Positions 54,945 to 64,000 of a stretch of 64,000 bases of DNA are shown one piece after another (positions within the stretch are counted from its first letter, which is position 1; each line of letters opens with the position of its first letter). Origin of the DNA: Notamacropus eugenii (lineage: Eukaryota; Chordata; Mammalia; Diprotodontia; Macropodidae); assembly GCF_028372415.1 (NCBI RefSeq), contig NC_092878.1:27572903-27636902 (forward strand). Reading direction: 5' to 3'. Below the pieces are notes generated by a model. It saw only the letters and a list, made by a program, of their open reading frames with translations, did no database searches and was not told the origin of the DNA. The translations under genes were made by a program, and so were the position numbers.

Positions 54945-55160
54945 GCATTTATTGTCTGTTCTGTGTCCAGTACAGCGCTAAAAATCTTATTTCATTTGAT
55001 CTTTACAACAACCTGGGGAGGTTAGGTGCCATTATTCCCCTCATTTGACAGTTGAGGAAACTGAGGCAGGTAGAGGTTAAGTGACTTGCCTAGGGTTACA
55101 TAGCTAGGAAGTATCTCAGGTCTTCATAACTCCAGACCCAATGCTCTATGCACTGCAGGT
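54945..55160 (-). repeat. MIR-type SINE, reverse orientation
   Basis: 'catttattgtctgttctgtg', 'tttgatctttacaacaacct', 'gttgaggaaactgaggcagg', 'aagtgacttgcctagggtta', 'ctatgcactgcagg'. Confidence 0.8.
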
Positions 55161-55397
55161 ACATATACTGTTAGCATCAGACCAACCCAAGTCTGCTCTT
55201 CCTGACTATAAACCCAACACTCCACCTACTTATGTGCTCATAATCATAACTCAATTCATCATGGTGTGGCTGGAGGTGATCTCAGAGAGACAGCACTTAG
55301 GGTCAAGTCCTCCCTCAAATTACTAGCTAGGTGGCCATGAGTAAGTTACTCAGATACCTCTCTAAGGTTAGAAGTTATAGTGAAAGGAATTGCCTAT

Positions 55398-55600
55398 CAG
55401 GGGTGGGGAACTTTTGGCCTTGAGGCCACATGTGGCCTTCTAGGTCCTTGGGTGCAGCCTTTTGACTGAGTCCAAATTTTATAGAACAAATCCTTCTATT
55501 AAGGGGATGTGTTCCGTGAAGTTTGGATTCAGTCAAAGGGCCACACTTGAGGATCTAGAGGGCCACATCTGGCCTTGAGGCCAGAGGTTCCCTTCCCCTG
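55398..55600. mobile_element. palindromic MITE, hAT-type
   Basis: 203 bp that begin CAGGGGTGGGGAAC and end GTTCCCTTCCCCTG. The left half is nearly the reverse complement of the right half along most of the length (for example 'tttgactgagtccaaa' against 'tttggattcagtcaaa'). Ends of the form CAGGGG...CCCCTG and a weak 8-bp flank similarity (ttgcctat/gccctaca) fit a non-autonomous hAT element. No coding sequence. Copies of this kind are frequent in marsupials as far as I remember. Confidence 0.75.
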
Positions 55601-56723
55601 GCCCTACACTGATGAAATTAAACATCTCTTTAACCACCAAAGCCCCCTTAAAGAACTTAAAAAAATCTTAAACAGGGTGATTTGGGGTATCTTGTCCAAA
55701 GGCACAAGACGGATGGGAAAGGCATGTTGTTTCTGCAAATGTGCCCAGGAAAAGGAATGTATGTTGTTCAGCACTCTGATATTATCACAGCTGTACAAGG
55801 AGAGGGCTTTGCTTTACACTGTATTTATTGTTTTTGTTAACAAACCATTGGGTGTCTTAAGCCTTAGTTTTACAGGACAGAAAGTTCAAAGTCAAAATGG
55901 AAACTGAAGGAAGGATATGAAAAACCTGAGAACACTGTATCTCTATCTGTACATGCAGATGGTGTGATACCTCCCATTACTGCCTTTGAACCAATTTCCT
56001 TCCCTCCACTCCCAATCTCTAGACTACAGGTGGATGCACACTGGTGTTGATCAATTGTTACTAAGGAGACTGTTGATGACTCCAATTGGGCTGCTGAGAC
56101 AGCTAATTTCACCTAGGACTGGAAAAGATCCAGAAGTGATTCACACTTAAGATATCAGCACTCCTCAGGACCGGCTTCCAATCCCGAGGGTGGGCTAATA
56201 GGGGAAACCAATCTGCCACATGTTCTCTCTCTCCTCATTCCAGACCTGGTCCAAGTAACCCCATATCCCACTTCCTGAGCAGTCCAGAACCTTCACTTAT
56301 GTGATTCCTAATGGTAGCCCAAATGCTTCTCAGCACAACTTCTCCCTTACTGCTCATTACAACCTCCCACCGCTTGCTTTTACTCATCTATGACCTTCTT
56401 CCTAGGAAGAAACAGGTCCTGGTAAGGTATCTACATGGAAAGGATGTGGGTGGAGATGAGCAACAACAGGAAATCTAAAACAGGGGTGCGAATAGATGGG
56501 CTGTCTCCAAACCCAGACTCCATGGCACTTAATTATCAATAAAAAAGTGGTCTGATCTGAGAATGCAGGGCCAGAGATGGGCCTATCCAAGCATGGGCTC
56601 CAGCTGTGGTTGACTGAGCACTGTAGCCATCTCTAACTCTGAAATTATGCCACACACCATGGGCACCACTGATCGACAGAAGAGGAAGTCATGTGGCCAA
56701 ACAGAGTATAAAGGAACAAACTA

Positions 56724-56729
56724 TTTATT
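56724..56729 (-). promoter_or_regulatory. RPAP1 poly(A) signal AATAAA
   Basis: TTTATT on + reads AATAAA on -, about 325 bp after the RPAP1 stop codon, giving a short 3' UTR (about 56,710-57,051). Confidence 0.75.
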
Positions 56730-57051
56730 TCAGTGCATAAACACAGCCATTGAATTATTAGACTCTGATTTTAGAGGAGGCACAGACAGGCTGGCCTAAG
56801 GGCAGGGAACATGGCTCAGTCATCCTCAGAGAAAAGGATGTCTGAGACCCAAGCCCAGGAAAAGGAGTCCATCTGGCTCTCTGCAGGGCTTAAGGGAGAC
56901 CTCTTGCTCTTGTCTCTACAGGAGAAGTTTTCCTTTTGAATTGACTCTTGGAGATGATCCCATCTCTCTAGGACATCAAGGACATCTGTACATACTTAGA
57001 AGAGTGATTCCCAGGAGAACATGGTCATCTATCCATTTGCTGGCTGTGGCA

Positions 57052-60000
57052 CTAAGACCCTGGCACTCCATCCTTGAGTAGTCCATTGGTTACATCCTGA
57101 AGGCGGTTTTGTCGCAAGGGAGGCAGCTGAGGGTACAACTCAAAGCCCTCTGGTAGGGCCACATTGGGAAGTTTGTAGTAGAGAAGGTGCTGCTTGAGAC
57201 ACTGAGGAAAATGACAGAGGCAGCCACATGAGCAGAAGGAAACAGTTACCTTCCCGCCCCTACCTCCTAAAACCCTGCTCTCCCTCTGCAATACTTCCAG
57301 GTTCTCCTGCCCCCACCTTTGCCTCACACACCTCATTGGCCAGCAACCAAGTCTTCTGGAGCATCCACTTGCTGGCAGCTACCACCACATCCTAGAAGCA
57401 TAAATACGAGGACAGAGCTGTGGAAGACCCCACTAGGATCCAGGAAGGGAAATCTCCTCCCACTACCAAAGACCAAATCCTTCTTAACCCCCTAGAACTG
57501 CTCATCCCCTTTGGAGCTGGACCCAATGCCTTCCTCAAAGGATCTGGAGATTGAGTCACAATGGCCAAGTCATCAGTTCCTTCCCCATCATACTGAAATG
57601 GGGGTATAACCTACTGAGCTCTTTGGGTCCTGGGAGAAGATGAAGCTATTGATGTGGGCCACAGCCACAGCATAGAGCACAGGACACCAGTGTGGGCACA
57701 GAGTACCCATCACCAGGGCTTGGAAATAGAGTTTCAGGAGCTCCAGGTTGTCTTCAGGAGGTGCTGTGTAGTTTTCCAGGGACACAGGCAACTGTAAGAG
57801 GCAAGAGAGATGCTTAGCAATGAAGCTCCCTCTCTGCGGCTGACCTTGATTCCTTCTCCCCTTCTGAAGGAAGACCTTTCAGGGTCAGGGGCAAGTATTC
57901 AAAATCAGGAAAGGGAACTATACTTCTAACAAGAAAGCTAAAATGGCCATAAGAAATCCCATCCACAGGGACTATGGCTCTGAGATGGATTAAGACTGTG
58001 GTCAGAATAGGTACTGGCATATAGGTGGTTCCAAGAGAAGCAGCTATAAATTCCTTCTGTACGCCACTAGAACCCTCTTCCTAAAAGAAATACTTCCATG
58101 CCTGGGGACATACAGTTGGGTCCCTTGCTGTGTACAGGAGGAAGTAACTCCATTCAAGGCCCTTCAGAACCTGGGCCTCATTCCTTACTAGTCCCCAACC
58201 TTGGAATTTTGTTCTGGTCAGGCCAGGCACTTTACTGTGCTCCCCTGTACATCTATCCCTTTCACCTTTCTCAGGCCTAATCATCCTTCAAGGCCCAGAT
58301 CAAGGCGTCCCAAAAGTCATGGTGCCGTTTTTGTTTTTTGTATTAAAGCTTTAGCAGCTTAAGTCTGCACCAAGACTTCTGGGACACTACAAAGCCTTCC
58401 TTGCCTCCTCCAGCCTCCATCCATATCTCTTACTCTGCAATCCTAAAGCACTGAGAGAAAGAACCACGTAATTCAGTGGCACTGGATTATACAGTGTATT
58501 CCACTGGTCTTTGCGTACTGTGTCCAGGTCAGTTGTAAGGTCTGCATGGGCAGGACTGTGGGTTTTGTGCTTCTTGGGACCTCCTACAATGTTCAAAAGG
58601 GTTCAAGCACGAGAGGAGCTCAAACTGTTGTCAGTGACTACCTGGGCAAGGGGCAATCCAAGGGCTCGAAGGGCTCCCACGTGTTCCCCAAAAAGTGAAA
58701 GGCGTAAGGTGACACTGTATCGGCGTTGCAAGGGAAGCAGAACCAGCATGCCAAAGAGAGAGTCCCCAAAGGAGACAGCTTCAAAATGCTCGAGGAAGCT
58801 GGTGTAGAGGTCTGGGAACGAGGCCAGGCCAGGCAAGGGACAGTCCAGCTTTAGGAGAGACAGCGCCTGGGGCTGGCAAAGTTGGGCGAGCAGGGCCGTG
58901 ACGTAGTGCTGGATGGGGGCCTCACGGAAGAGGTCACTATCCATCAGGAATACACACATGAGTCTTGCCAGGCGGGCAGCAGGAGGCACCGCCCGGAGGT
59001 TGGAAGGGCGCCAGCTCTCCAGGACCAGCACCCACTGTAGGGTGCGGGTGGCTGTGCCCAAGGAGCTGGAGGGGAGGGCCTTAGAGACAGGGCCAGAGGC
59101 TTGATGGTAGAGGTGGATAAGAGGGAGGAAGGGCCAGTCTGCAGGCAGCAGAGGCTCCTTTGGCACAGGGAGTAGCAACGAAGGAATGTGAAGGGGTTCT
59201 CCCTGGTACAGGGCCTGGGAATGTAGCAGGGCAGGGCAGGGCAGTGTGCAATGTGCCAGGTAGCAGCCTCGAATGCTGGGGAGGTCCCGGCATGCTTCTG
59301 CCAGCAGGGCCCCTCGTCCTGATCCAGGCGTCCCACTGCTGCCCAGGTTTAGCTTGTCAGAAAAGTCAGCAGCCTCTGGCCCCCCTGAAGTTCCTTCCCT
59401 GCAGTACGACGGAACAAGAAGAGAAGATCAGGGTGGCTACTGCCGCTCTATCAGCAGACCATCCTTGAGATAGGACTCAGAGGCACAACTTTCTCAAAGC
59501 TCCCCAGCTCCATCCCTAGCCATGCTCCTCCTCAGCAAGCCCCAGACTTACGGGAGAAATTCTGGCCGGAAGACACAGCCCAGCAACAGCTCATGGGCCA
59601 GGTACTCACTGCCTGGCAGTAGGTGACTCACTAGGGTCAGTGCCAAGGTGTGATAGACAATGGCATCTGGGGTTGGATCCTGCCTGAGCCCAGCCTGCAG
59701 AGCAGAGGACACAAGGAAGGAGACGGCTGGGTGGTAATGGTGGAAGCAGAGAGAGGGCCAAGGCAGAATTCCAGGAGAAAGGAAAGGCTGATAAAACTTG
59801 GATAGAGGACAGAGAAAGGTTCGACTGGGCTGGAGCAGGGTAGGCAGAAGGATTCTGATAGGGCTGGGGAGGGGGAAGGCTAGCAAGAGGGACTGATGGA
59901 AATAGGAAAGTAAGTAGAGGTAGTAGGAAGGTTAAAACCATAGGTGAGATGAAGCTAAGAAAGGGCAAAGAATAAGGGGAAGAAAACCTAGACTTACCAT

Positions 60001-62970
60001 TCTCTGTGCCAGGGTAAGCACCAGGTATTGTAGGTGGTATTCATGTCTCAGAGCCCAAGCCAAGAATGGGGTGAGTCGGGGGGCATGAGAGGGTGCTCCA
60101 CAATGAAGCAAGTAATCTTGGAGCCCTGGGGTAGCCAACACTGAAGCAAGCTGTGGAGGAAATGTGCTCAGCCTCCCAGCTTCCATGCCTCCCCAAGGCC
60201 TCCTGGTATACACCACTCCCTCTAATCCCATGGGAAAGCAAGACACCTGCCCACCTGCCCTCTTCTCTTCCCCTTACTTTCATCTACTGAGTTTGAGAGA
60301 CAAACGGTCATCCAGAAACTCACTGTCCAAGGACTTACCTGGCCACAGAGCCCCTTGTGAATTCGGGTCAGGGTATTGAGAAAAGAGAGGAGGGAGGTGA
60401 GGAAAGGGAAGGCTGAAGATGACCCAGCCAGACTGAGTGGGGGACAGCCTCCCCCACAACCCAGGGAGACGAGGTTAGGGATGGACTCTGGAGCTGGGGC
60501 ACAGGACAGTGGATTGCAGAGGGGAGAGCAGTGCCTGCAGCAAGCAGAACAAAGGCCAAAATTAGACTCCACCAAAGTATTCCAAATGAGCGTCCCTGAA
60601 GTTCTATACTGGACTTACTCCTCTCTCCAGGGTCATCCCCTTCCCCGCCTCATGACCTGTCAGCTTCCATATGTACATGACTCTCAATTCTCCATCCTAG
60701 CCTAACCACTCTCCTGAACCCTAGTCTGGTATAACCAGCGCCTGTTCGGCATCCCCTGTAATGGTGGTGCAGACATCTCAATGCTTCCCATGTCCAAAAG
60801 GAAACTGATTTCTCTTCCTCCTCCCAATCCCAGGATGTGACTCCTTAACTGTCCTCTCTCTCACACCCTACACTGATCCTATTACCAAGCTGTGCTCATG
60901 CTGTCTTCGTAGCCCTCTCTCCACGCATACGTCCCCTCACCACCTGTCACCCAGACCATTACTGCATCAGTTTTCCAACTCTTCTCCCTGATTCCAGTTT
61001 CTCCCCTCTCTAATCCATCCTTCACACAACTCCCCAAAAAGCCTTCCTCAGGCCCACATCTAACCACGTTACTCTCCTGACCCAGAAATCCTCAGTGGTT
61101 CTCAATGTTCTCCCAAAAGGCCTTTTAAGGCCTTTCCCAGGCTAGCCGTTAACTATCTGACCAACCAACTTCACATTATTCCCTATATTAAAAGTAACCT
61201 GAATTACAGGTTGTCCCCCAAACTAGACATTCTCTCTCCTCCCCATCTTTCTGTGTCCTTCATGCCTGGAAAGTACTTTCTCCTCCTCCTCATCTCTGCC
61301 TTCAGGATCCTTCTCTTCCAGGCTCAGCTCAATGCCACCTTCATACCATCCTCGCAGCCCCCCGACCACGTTAGTATTCTCTTTTCCCTCTTCTAATGGT
61401 CTTTTCTCTACCCATCCAAACACCTATTCTACTCCTGTCTTTGAGAGCAGAGATTCATATGTTCTCAATGCTGTATTCCCAGCACCTAGCATGGCACCTT
61501 GGTGCTTAATAAATGTGTGTGTAATGAACTGAACTGGAAATGCAGAGATGAGAAAAGAAAGGGTTTTGTTTTGTCTCTCCTGGCATCTTCCCTTGAGAAG
61601 GGATGGACCTGGGACCAAGGCTGAAGCAGAAGCTTCTGGGAAGGAGGGCCATTCCTTCTTGGACTTGTGGCTAAGATCTGTTTGGGGCCATGTGGGCTCT
61701 GCTGAGACACACAAGGACCTAAAGTCTAGGCCTGCCCTCCAAAGCACACCCAGCTCCCTAGAGCAGGAGCTCTTCAGGGAGCATCTGTGGGCATAGTGAA
61801 TATGTAGCCATGTTTCATCTGCCTTCACTTAGATTTCTTCCCAGAAGGTCTCAGGACTCAGAGGCAGCACAGATGAGACAGGTGAGATGCCAGAAGGGGT
61901 CTTGCTCCAGATGATTATACCTGAGTGAATCCCACAGGTCCTGAAAGGGGGGCTGACTCAGCAGAGGCAATACCAACTCCTTTGAAAGTCGCTCCATATC
62001 CTGAAGACACTCTCCAGGGCACAGCTTTGGCTGGAAGGAACCAAGAGATACTAAAACTAGCTGAAAAGAGAGGAAGTCATCAACCCTGCTAGAAACATTG
62101 GTGTCCAAAGTTCCTTCTTCATCCTCAGTTCTACTCCCTGGATTAGTTGGTTGAGAGGACAGGAATCAACCCTATTCTACCAACAGAACAAAATAAAGTA
62201 GGGAAGAGTTCCAGGCTTTTCACTGTGAGAATGAAACAACTAGGGGCCTCCTTTGGCTCCAGGCCCCAAACATTCATGGGACCTATGAGAGGGGTAAATA
62301 GTTAGGAAATTGAGAAGATGACTGGTCTGCCATGAATACCCAACAGGCTCCTTTGGAGTTCATCTGGTATAGGGGAGACAGAAAAAGGCAAGAGGAAAAA
62401 GAAGGTGAACTATTGGCAAGTGCGACATGGAGTTCAGGACCAGGAGGGGCTCACCTGCTGACTCCAGGCCTGATAGTGGGCTGCTAGGTAGAGCAGGCAA
62501 GCAGTGGGCAGTGGGGCCAGGGCCCGCCAGGAGTCAGGCTGAGGCAGCTCCTTCAGGACTTGCCGAAGAATTGGTTCTACCAGAGGACGGAGCCCAGACA
62601 CTTGCACCCACGTGATTGAGGGAGGGACAGGTGACAGAGTGGACTCGTTAGGATTACTGTAAGGACAAAAAGAATCAGGGCTTACACTTCTTTCCTTCAT
62701 CATCTCTGCTCAAGTGCTCCAGGCATCTGGAAACACTGGAGAGAAGCAGGCTCAGGGTGGAGCCATGGTTTCCCTGAAGCAAGCAGGGAGGAGACTCACT
62801 TCCTGGCTGGGGCATGGAGCTCTGTATGGCTGCTGCTTGATGCCTGAGTCAATTGGGTGAGCAGGGTGATTAAGGCTGAGATGCGCAGCATGGCCAGCTG
62901 GCTGTGGGGCCGAATGCTCAACTCCTGGGGCAGGGCCTGAAGGGTCCGAATCAGCACTGGGTAGAGTTCT
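57052..62970 (-). CDS. RPAP1: RNA polymerase II-associated protein 1, C-terminal half (10 exons)
   Basis: RPAP1 links RNA polymerase II with its assembly and import machinery (HSP90/R2TP-associated factors) and with Mediator-dependent transcription. Exons seen, 5' to 3': 62800-62970, 62455-62656, 61921-62030, 60339-60534, 59998-60150, 59552-59694, 58642-59398, 57615-57791, 57332-57391, 57052-57201. They join with matching phases into 705 residues and a TAG stop; the human protein has about 1393, so roughly the N-terminal half is missing. Recognisable segments include [103 protein letters not shown] and [17 protein letters not shown], and the C-terminal [20 protein letters not shown]. It is mostly alpha-helical, repeat-like sequence without catalytic motifs. 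The 757-bp exon is unusually large for this gene. All donors are GT. Same strand as LTK, upstream of it. Confidence 0.96.
58303..58389. mobile_element. mariner-type MITE
   Basis: An 87-bp palindrome with arms 'gcgtcccaaaagtcatggtg' and, reversed, 'gtgtcccagaagtcttggtg', and a centre 'ttaaagctttagcagcttaa'. The layout fits a small non-autonomous Tc1/mariner element, in an RPAP1 intron. TA target duplication is not clean. Confidence 0.6.
60850..61360 (+). repeat. L2-like LINE segment in RPAP1 intron
   Basis: Pyrimidine-rich sequence with the order 'aatccatccttcacacaact', 'ctaaccacgttactctcctg', 'cagaaatcctcagtggttct', 'catgcctggaaagtactttc', 'caggctcagctcaatgccac', typical for CR1/L2-clade 3' parts. 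Followed near 61,480-61,530 by 'cccagcacctagcatggcac' and 'ttggtgcttaataaatg'. Confidence 0.6.
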
Positions 62971-64000
62971 CTGTTAAAAAAAGATGGGGAGAAGAAACCA
63001 CTCAATATTTATCAAATGCCTATTGTAAAGGGCCCTGTGCTTGGCTCTGGAAATACAAACTGGCAAAAAAAAAAAGCCAACATTTGCCTTCAAAAGGCTC
63101 CCTATCCAGCTGCAGGGACGTGAGGTGTAATCACTCCAGCACAGATTAAGCACCAAGTGAGTGGGACAGAGTAAGCTCCGAAGGGATTCAAAGAAGCAAC
63201 AGGGAGGAAGACTTCAGGAAGTAGGTCTAAGCTGGCCCTGAAGGGCAGGAATTAACTGGAGAGAAGATGAGGCACTACAGAGGGACCACACACCTCAGGC
63301 TGGATGTATCCTTTTCTTTGATTTCCTTCCCAAGGTTTCCCCTCAATTTGATCTGACAAACATGTACTCAGCACTTACTACACGCAAATAAAAAAGGCAT
63401 CATGCCTTCATGCTGGAATATTGCACCCACAGACTGTGTACAGGGGTGGTGCCAGGGCAGGATCCCCACAGTGCAGGGTGCACTGGTTCTGGAGTCAGGA
63501 GACCTGGCCCAAATCCTGGCTCTCCTGGGGGACGTAGAAGAAGTTATTTCACTTCTCTGGGACTCCTTTTCCTCACCTGTAAACGGGGATGAACTAACAA
63601 TAATAGCTAGCATTTGTAGAGTGCTTTAAAGCGAGCTAAGCATGTTATTACAAAGATTATCTCTTGGTCTTCACCATAGTCCTGCGAGGGAGGTGCTGTT
63701 ATTATCCCCATTTTACAGGTGGGGAAACCAAGTCAAAAGGAGGTGAAGCCTAGGGTCACACAGCTAGTAGGTGTCTAAGGTTGAATTTGAACTCAGGTCT
63801 TCCCATCCACTGCACTACCTAGCCAATCTCTACCTTTTCCAGCTCTGATTTCCATGATCCCCACCATATGTATGCAAATAGCTTCCCCAAATCTTATTCA
63901 CACCCTTGAAGCAATACTTGAGCATGGTACAGACAGAGAAACTGGCTGGGGTCCCCACTACTGATGCCAGATGTATATGGGAGCAGCCAAAGAAGATGGT
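62971..64000 (-). other. RPAP1 intron, right edge of window
   Basis: No further RPAP1 exon could be recognised. It contains a partial SINE (about 63,470-63,590) and a reverse MIR-type SINE (about 63,600-63,815: 'aataatagctagcatttgta', 'attatccccattttacaggt', 'ctagggtcacacagctagta'). The next upstream exon is probably outside. Confidence 0.65.

Larger units (their letters stand above)
51794..56714. other. intergenic, LTK 5' side to RPAP1 3' end
   Basis: The LTK promoter should lie just above 51,793; no TATA box is obvious. The rest holds a MIR copy (52,675-52,925), an L1 3' end (about 53,120-53,860), a possible LTR fragment (about 54,280-54,640), a reverse MIR (54,945-55,160) and a hAT-type MITE (55,398-55,600). 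No gene seen. Confidence 0.75.

Noticed and set aside
63900-64000. Possible further RPAP1 exon at the right edge
   Set aside because: The - strand frame there resembles no RPAP1 segment I know and lacks clear splice signals.

Overview
This window is a piece of a mammalian chromosome, most likely from a marsupial. The genes are mammalian and intron-rich. The interspersed repeats include tRNA-derived SINEs of the type that is very abundant in marsupials (internal box resembling 'cctcagtttcctcatctgtaaaatg', 3' part resembling 'ctttgccaagaaaacccc') and L1 3' ends of marsupial type. The gene order RTF1 - ITPKA - LTK - RPAP1 matches the block I know from human 15q15, with the same orientations. No species can be assigned from the sequence alone.

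Layout. (1) 1-14.4 kb: the last ten coding exons and long 3' UTR of RTF1 (+), including the end of the Plus3 domain and the C-terminal coiled coil. (2) 14.4-20.0 kb: repeat-rich intergenic DNA with a long purine tract. (3) 20.0-21.8 kb: two exons of a HNK-1-family (CHST8/9-like) Golgi carbohydrate sulfotransferase (+). I do not remember a gene of this kind between RTF1 and ITPKA in human, so this is the most interesting locus of the window. (4) 21.8-29.4 kb: intergenic repeats. (5) 29.4-41.2 kb: complete ITPKA (+), seven coding exons giving 466 residues, with a CpG-island promoter and a large first intron holding an inverted and a direct local duplication. (6) 41.75-51.8 kb: complete LTK (-), twenty coding exons giving about 908 residues. 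(7) 51.8-56.7 kb: intergenic, with an L1 3' end, a possible LTR fragment and a palindromic hAT-type MITE. (8) 56.7-64 kb: the C-terminal half of RPAP1 (-), ten exons and 705 residues, with the upstream exons beyond or unseen near the right edge.

The genes do not form one pathway. RTF1 and RPAP1 both act on RNA polymerase II (elongation and assembly). ITPKA is a cytoplasmic inositol phosphate kinase, LTK a receptor tyrosine kinase, and the sulfotransferase a Golgi glycan-modifying enzyme. ITPKA and LTK converge tail to tail with only about 0.5 kb between their poly(A) sites.

Exon boundaries were read by hand from splice signals and protein similarity remembered for the human orthologues. The joined exons of RTF1, ITPKA, LTK and RPAP1 keep an open frame with compatible splice phases, which is strong internal support. 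Repeat family names and ends are approximate.
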